Origin: Strigops habroptila | Taxonomy: Eukaryota > Chordata > Aves > Psittaciformes > Psittacidae | Assembly (NCBI RefSeq): GCF_004027225.2 | Contig: NC_044282.2 | Coordinates: forward strand, 67,443,787 to 67,507,786 | Direction of reading: 5' to 3' | Length of the DNA stretch: 64,000 nucleotides | Part shown: positions 60,201-64,000 of the stretch, one piece after another | How the letters are laid out: every line of letters starts with the position of its first letter | Numbering within the stretch: position 1 is the first letter of the stretch | Notes under the pieces: model-generated | Seen by the model: the letters and a program-made list of their open reading frames with translations, nothing else | Databases searched by the model: none | Told to the model about the DNA's origin: nothing | Program-made: the position numbers and the translations under genes

Positions 60201-60392
60201 CAACCTGCAATCCCGTCCTGGGCAATGCTCCGTCTCTGCAGGAGAAGTTCTACCTGAGGCACAGTGGCCTAAGGACCATTTACACCTTGAGTTGCTACTG
60301 TACCTGCCACCTTGGAGTTGTATGCAACGCCCACGCCGCAGATGTTGTTGTTGGCAGCAGCGGACACCTCTCCCGCACACCTTGTCCCATGG
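35743..60392 (-). CDS. PCSK2: Prohormone convertase 2, 3' half (exons 7-12), 5' end outside window
   Basis: PC2 is a Ca-dependent subtilisin/kexin-type protease of neuroendocrine dense-core granules. It cuts prohormones such as proglucagon, POMC and proinsulin after paired basic residues, and its maturation needs the chaperone 7B2. The join on the - strand, 5' to 3', is 60392-60304, 57573-57398, 45269-45054, 43750-43650, 41100-40873 and 36229-35743: 1297 nt, all junctions in frame. It codes for 431 residues plus one partial codon, exactly residues 208-638 of human PC2 numbering. Visible are catalytic His208 (HGTRC), the oxyanion Asp310 (ASGDGG), catalytic Ser384 (SGTSAAAPE), the P domain with an RRGDL motif, and the acidic amphipathic C-terminal helix ending SLKSILSKN. 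Asp310 instead of Asn separates PC2 from furin, PC1/3 and the others. Catalytic Asp167, the propeptide and the signal peptide must lie beyond 64000. Confidence 0.97.
36230..40872 (-). other. PCSK2: PCSK2 intron 11 (4.6 kb)
   Basis: GTAAGT to CTGCAG on the - strand, phase 2. No repeat or nested gene that I can support. Confidence 0.85.
40873..41100 (-). CDS. PCSK2: PCSK2 exon 11 (end of catalytic domain)
   Basis: The acceptor TTCCACAG precedes and the donor GTAAGT follows. The exon completes Asn401, codes residues 402-476 ([20 protein letters not shown] to CIGGSIQEP) and gives two bases of Glu477. The [12 protein letters not shown] stretch is the classic end of the subtilisin-like domain before the P domain. 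Confidence 0.97.
41101..43649 (-). other. PCSK2: PCSK2 intron 10 (2.5 kb)
   Basis: GTATGC to TTCCACAG on the - strand, phase 2. It contains a probable old CR1/L3-like remnant at about 42890-43320. Confidence 0.85.
42890..43320 (+). mobile_element. Probable ancient CR1/L3-like LINE remnant
   Basis: Diverged features appear in the order seen in old amniote CR1/L3 3' ends: TTTATTCTTTAACATAAAAG, CATAGCACAGAAAC, TGTGGAACTGACTGCCA, GACAAATTCAAGGAAGATAA, GTGGCTATTAAATAGGATAG, and finally GTTTGTTCTTATGTTTTTCT. The match is by eye and weak in the middle. The copy would be much older than the other CR1 elements here. Confidence 0.5.
43650..43750 (-). CDS. PCSK2: PCSK2 exon 10 (catalytic Ser)
   Basis: The acceptor CATTGCAG precedes and the donor GTATGC follows. 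The exon has 33 codons plus two bases (368-401), [20 protein letters not shown] onward to ALEAN. Ser384 (TCT at 43700-43702) is the nucleophile, and NCT at residue 375 is an N-glycosylation sequon known in PC2. Confidence 0.96.
43751..45053 (-). other. PCSK2: PCSK2 intron 9 (1.3 kb)
   Basis: GTGAGT to CATTGCAG on the - strand, phase 0. Nothing further recognised. Confidence 0.85.
45054..45269 (-). CDS. PCSK2: PCSK2 exon 9 (oxyanion Asp310)
   Basis: The acceptor TTTCACAG precedes and the donor GTGAGT follows. It has 72 codons (296-367), [20 protein letters not shown] to RKRNPEAGV. The GAT codon for Asp310 is at 45225-45227. Cys residues in DDCNCDGY and DESCSST fit the conserved disulfides. 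Confidence 0.97.
48007..48322 (-). mobile_element. CR1 LINE 3' fragment
   Basis: The + strand starts ATAGAATCACAGAATGGTTT and runs through CCACAGGCAGGGACACCTTC and GTGCCTCACCACCCTCACAG to GTAAAAAGTCCCTCTTCAG. The element therefore reads leftward, the same strand as PCSK2. About 315 bp, 5'-truncated, well preserved. Confidence 0.94.
49369..49602. repeat. Long AT-rich tract with palindromic structure
   Basis: About 230 bases made almost only of A and T, mostly TATA/ATAT arrangements with TAATATCTAA blocks. The motif TATTATAAGAAATATA recurs at both ends, and its complement TTTCTTATA precedes the first copy. The tract can fold back on itself in many registers. Confidence 0.9.
49603..49626. repeat. 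Perfect 10-bp inverted repeat
   Basis: GAATTACAAT, four-base AGTA spacer, then ATTGTAATTC. It directly abuts the AT tract. The function, if any, is unknown. Confidence 0.85.
50301..50338. repeat. Exact 19-bp tandem duplication
   Basis: CCTCCAACTACCTTTGCAT occurs twice head to tail with no difference, which suggests a recent event or an assembly/length polymorphism. Confidence 0.95.
52272..53282 (-). mobile_element. Long CR1 LINE fragment with decayed reverse transcriptase end
   Basis: About 1 kb of CR1 reading leftward, from the 3' end at 52272 (ATCATAGAATCAACCAGATT on the + strand) to a truncated 5' end near 53282. Three open pieces on the - strand are recognisable ORF2 parts. The first, 53190-52918, starts [20 protein letters not shown], the reverse-transcriptase palm region. 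The second, 52820-52584, has [20 protein letters not shown]. The third, 52566-52351, has [20 protein letters not shown]. The pieces are in different frames, so the copy is dead. Its 3' end differs from the short CR1 copies here, pointing to another subfamily. Confidence 0.93.
57398..57573 (-). CDS. PCSK2: PCSK2 exon 8
   Basis: The acceptor TCTACAG precedes the exon and the donor GTAACA follows. The 176-bp exon completes Gly237 and codes residues 238-295, [20 protein letters not shown] through [17 protein letters not shown] to MADGVNK. The SWGP..DGKT-type block belongs to the convertase catalytic domain and lines the substrate pocket. Confidence 0.96.
57574..60303 (-). other. PCSK2: PCSK2 intron 7 (2.7 kb)
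   Basis: GTACAG to TCTACAG on the - strand, phase 1. It contains one CR1 fragment (58855-58976). Confidence 0.85.
58855..58976 (-). mobile_element. CR1 LINE 3' fragment
   Basis: The + strand starts CATAGAATCACAGAATGGTT and continues GGTTGGAAGGGACTTTAAAC and CATGGGCAAGGACGCTTTCC. It reads leftward, is about 120 bp long and is 5'-truncated. Confidence 0.93.
60304..60392 (-). CDS. PCSK2: PCSK2 exon 7 (catalytic His)
   Basis: This 89-bp exon has acceptor TTTTGCAG (ends at 60393 on the - strand) and donor GTACAG. It finishes a Ser codon and then codes [20 protein letters not shown] onward to SKVA plus one base of the next codon. His208 (60389-60391) is a catalytic-triad residue. The frame that matters is not an ATG-initiated one. 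Confidence 0.95.
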
Positions 60393-63300
60393 CTGCAAAA
60401 GGGAAGATGGAGACACCACGTGAGCCTCAGCTAATGCATGTGCTGAGCTGAGCTGGACCACCGCAATCTTGCTTTAGCCTCATAGTCAGCTCCCAGCACT
60501 TCAGAGGAGAAACATTCCATGGCAAACCATCAAGTGCTGTACTTGGATACATGGATGAGTTCATTCCCTCCTGAAGTGGGAGATAACCAACCTCCCCTCT
60601 GCAGTATGAACGATGCTTGCTCTGAGGTTAACATGCATACTTGCACTTCATTTAGTTTTAAAGTTAGTGAGACCTTTTCCTTTTAACTCTCAGGTTCTGC
60701 CTTGTTAACAACTAATAGTCAGGAGAAACAGCGTAAAACACTGTAAACAGTATTAATGCTATGAAAGAGGTGGATGCAGTATCAAGCTGGAGTAGCAGAA
60801 GGGAGCCACAATGGTCACTACACATCCCAGCAGCAGAGCTGTGGCCTGGCTGGCCAGGCCCATAGATGGCTGGATTTAAGGGCATGCGCATCCCTCTCCT
60901 CCAGTGTCTAATTCCCAGGAGAGTTGACAAGGTGCTTCAGCCGTCAGCTCACAGAGCTACTGCTTTCTGCTCAAGTGGGAAATGTCTCTACTCTCACACG
61001 GAGGTCCACGTTTGGGCTGACACACAGCATTTCAAGAACACTTGGCATTTCGGAAGTGCTTTACAGCTGTTAACAGAGACCCTTTAACTGGCAGTGGCTC
61101 TGAGGCAGTCCTGAAGGAAGGCAGCTGGCATTTTCCTTTCTTCTAATTCATCACAAAAATTAAACTACAGAGAAGATAAACACGGACAATATAATCTAGT
61201 TTTTAAAAAATAGCACAGCAGCAGAGAAACTAATGAAACCTGTGCTGCTGTCAGGTTTTTTTAAGGTTAAGATGCTGAATCAATATGAATCCATCTTGCT
61301 GCTCACATCAATCCACTCTCTGCATTGAAACTGGCATTGCTCCTACAGCATGCTAAGGATTCATGCAATTAGCAGTGCTGTATGATAAAGCCTATCTGGA
61401 GTACCACACGAACCATTCCAGGAGGCAGCAGAATTGTTTTGTTTTAATAATCTTTTTTCTTTCTCTCCCTTTAAGCATCTCTGGCAAAGGTGAGTGCAAT
61501 ATTAATAAAAGGGTGAGAAGCAGCACATTCTTTTTCCTGCAGTATTTGGAAGAATGAATTTTTAAAGGCAGTTCCATGAAAGAAAATGAGTGGCCTCGAA
61601 TGTACACAGTGATCATGAAAGGGTGAAGATCTCCTGCGAGTTCCTTTTACAAAGGGGCAGTGAGGAGAGTGATACAGATTTCTTATTCAGCTGCTGAAGA
61701 AATTTCTTTCAACAATCAAGCAGGTTTTCCGTCATGCCCTTGTTCAAGGAACTGTGAAAAACATATACGGTTGCTAGGCATTCATTATCTAGTCACCTGT
61801 GGGCTAGCTACAAGCCACAGAGCACAATAAATGGCTTTGCTAAAAATTTGTCTTGGCTGATGCTGGTCTGCAAAAAATCAGTGACACTGCCAGGTGAGCT
61901 CTTTCTCTCATAGAGGGAAAGAACTGTATTAGGACCTTCCTGGTGAAAAGATTTTATCAGAAGGTCCTTTCCTCCACCTTGCCTCTCTGCACTGGACTGC
62001 AAGACGGAGGCTGCGAGCAGACCTGTTCCAGCAACTCAAGGTTTGGACACTGTGCTGCTGATGGGAGAAGAAAAATCACATGTGACTTAGTGGAAATGCA
62101 TTTGGCTGAATTATTAATGGCAAATAGCAGACTTTTCCAATTTAGCCCTATTTGCTGTTCATGTATCATTGATATACCCATTGTGGTTTCTACGAAGTGA
62201 CCCATGTCATGGGCACAAATCACAGCTTTTCTCTCCAACATTGACCTCTTCACTATTATTTCAACATTTATAACTAGGGGATAGAAAACAATTAAGAATA
62301 TTTTCACCTATGAACAAGTCATTACCTTACTTCAAAGGTAAACCGCACATTAGCATGTAGAGCAAGCCATATATTAGCATGTAGAGCACATTTTCCATAA
62401 ACATATAAATGCAAACATTTTACATGAACATTCATGAAAAACTACAGAGGGAGAAGGTGATTCAATTGAAAAACAGTTTTGCCTTCAGCTGGCTTAAATA
62501 ACAGTACTGTACTGGGTATGAAAATTTCGTTCCGCTTTGTCTTTGAAAACTATTTCTATTTCTACCACCCACTGCCAGTGCTATTGTGTCTATCAACGTA
62601 TTTTTTTAAAGGAGTCAGAGATTTTCCTGGAGGCTCCTTTTCATCTGCTTTAAAATCCTTCTGCAGACAGTGAAGGACAGGATCCACCCTTCCTAACTTC
62701 AGCTGTCTGCAAAGGAAGGCTGTGGAGAGCTGCAGTCTCAATAGTTGGGACAATCTGCCTATCTTGACCTCTTCAATTGCTTCCACTGGGCAGCAGTTAA
62801 ATATGCAAAGCTCAAAGGGACACTTTTGTGCAGTGAACATCATCCCCTTTTTACTCACATGACATTGTCAGTTTCTGAGAATTTGAGTGGTTGCACAAGG
62901 AAAAGCATTCTCCTCTTCTGGAGAACCTGTCACTCTGCCTGCATCCGAACACCCCAAGAACCAGCAGTAGTGCTGTAGCTCCTCCTTGACACTTGTGTCA
63001 TCACACTGTGGGTAGAAAGAGCTGCTAAATCTGTTTATATAAATTCTCAATTACTATGTTGTTTTCATTGTATTGATTGAAAAATGAGGAGGAGGCAAGC
63101 AGGTGGGTTTACCCTCTTAATAAGCGCTGTCTGGAAGCCAAGGAAAGTTCTTTCCTTGATTCAATAGTATTCTGTTTGGATCCATAGAAAGTAAAGGATA
63201 TTTTTACCTCTGAAGAAAACAGGTTTCCAAGACAGTGAATAATTTCTGCCCTGCTAACTAACTCTTACTTGAGTGAGAGACTATGTAGAATACAAAGGCT

Positions 63301-64000
63301 ACAGGAGTGGAAATAATTACTGGTTATTTGTATCATGGCAAAAATCTCAGGCAGTTCCCAAAGTGGTTTCCAAAAAACAGTCTGAGTGCTGTGGGGCTGC
63401 CTCCGCTTTTGGGAACAGGCTTGGTTCAGGTTCCTTCACTTTCCCACTGCTCTTCAGGCTCAAACACAGCTCTTTCCCCCTGTTGCACTCAGTGTCCCCT
63501 ATCCCGGCTTGGTCCCCAGGCTGTGAGTCTGAACACAGTCAAGCAGTCAGTAGGATAAGCACCTGAATAAATCCCTTGGCTGCCCAGTCATCTGTGTGCC
63601 TCTCCCCATAACAAGAGCTAAACAACCTGACTGCAATTCTCTGCCTGAAGCACCATACTCTCCCTTTTCAAAACCCACCCTACTTTGTTTCATAGGCCAA
63701 TGGCTGTTAGATGGAAAGGCCAACATGCTCCCAGCAGCCTCAAAAAGCCCAAAGTGGAAGGGGAATCTGTGCTTACAAGCAGAGCAGCTGCGATTAATGA
63801 AATACTCCATGCAAAAACCTCTCCCTCTTTTTCTTGAAGACTAATGACACTTTGCACATGCAGCTGGCAGCTCACAAAAGCCCCTTGGTGAACAGTCCTC
63901 TGCTTCTTGTTCCACAAATCACTTGAATTGCTCAAATAGAAATGTATTCTTTATGGAAAAAGGGGTATTATGCTATTCCATTTTGAGTCTGATCCTCCTG
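60393..64000 (-). other. PCSK2: Part of PCSK2 intron 6, continuing past the window
   Basis: No coding block for the residues just before His208 (catalytic Asp region) could be found here, so this is intron. It contains a short direct repeat at 62349-62388. Nothing else is recognised. Confidence 0.75.
62349..62388. repeat. Short direct repeat, 24-bp period
   Basis: ATTAGCATGTAGAGCA occurs at 62349-62364 and again at 62373-62388, separated by 8 bases. Confidence 0.85.

Noticed and set aside
60393-64000. Search for the PCSK2 exon carrying catalytic Asp167
   Set aside because: No reverse-strand block matching the DDGIDYLHPDL-type sequence was found, so the exon must lie beyond the window.
1-64000. 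CRISPR arrays, tRNA or rRNA genes, endogenous retroviruses
   Set aside because: No regularly spaced repeats, no cloverleaf or rRNA signature, and no LTR pair or gag/pol-like frames were seen. The only reverse-transcriptase remnants are CR1.

Overview
This window is nuclear DNA from a bird. The evidence is intron-rich vertebrate genes with GT-AG splicing, several CR1 LINE fragments ending in the typical avian ATTCTRTG-type 3' end, and low gene density. I cannot name the species. The window holds two protein-coding genes facing each other tail to tail, plus intergenic and intronic DNA. I found no RNA gene, CRISPR array or prokaryotic/viral gene system, and nothing that amounts to an undescribed system. 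The best finds are details of the two genes and their repeats.

Layout. 1-12150: intergenic DNA with three CR1 fragments and a TG microsatellite, with no exon that I can support. 12150-30265: BFSP1 (filensin, a lens beaded-filament protein) on the + strand. It is complete in eight coding exons that join in frame to 655 codons plus a stop, and a poly(A) signal lies at 30241. About 30270-34600: intergenic DNA between the two 3' ends. 35743-60392: the 3' half of PCSK2 (prohormone convertase 2) on the - strand. Six coding exons (corresponding to exons 7-12 of the 12-exon gene) encode residues 208-638 in human numbering, from the catalytic His to the C-terminus. The exons for the signal peptide, propeptide and catalytic Asp lie beyond 64000. 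60393-64000: the adjoining PCSK2 intron, with nothing coding seen.

The two genes do not work together biochemically. BFSP1 is a lens fibre-cell cytoskeletal protein, and PCSK2 is a neuroendocrine secretory-granule protease. Their convergent adjacency matches the mammalian arrangement as I recall it (human chromosome 20p), so it is an old synteny block. Items worth a second look are a GC-AG intron in BFSP1, a CR1 fragment about 50 bp from a BFSP1 splice acceptor, a conserved DVPD|G cleavage/myristoylation site in filensin, the Asp oxyanion residue that marks PC2, a roughly 230-bp AT palindromic tract in a PCSK2 intron, and a roughly 1-kb decayed CR1 copy.
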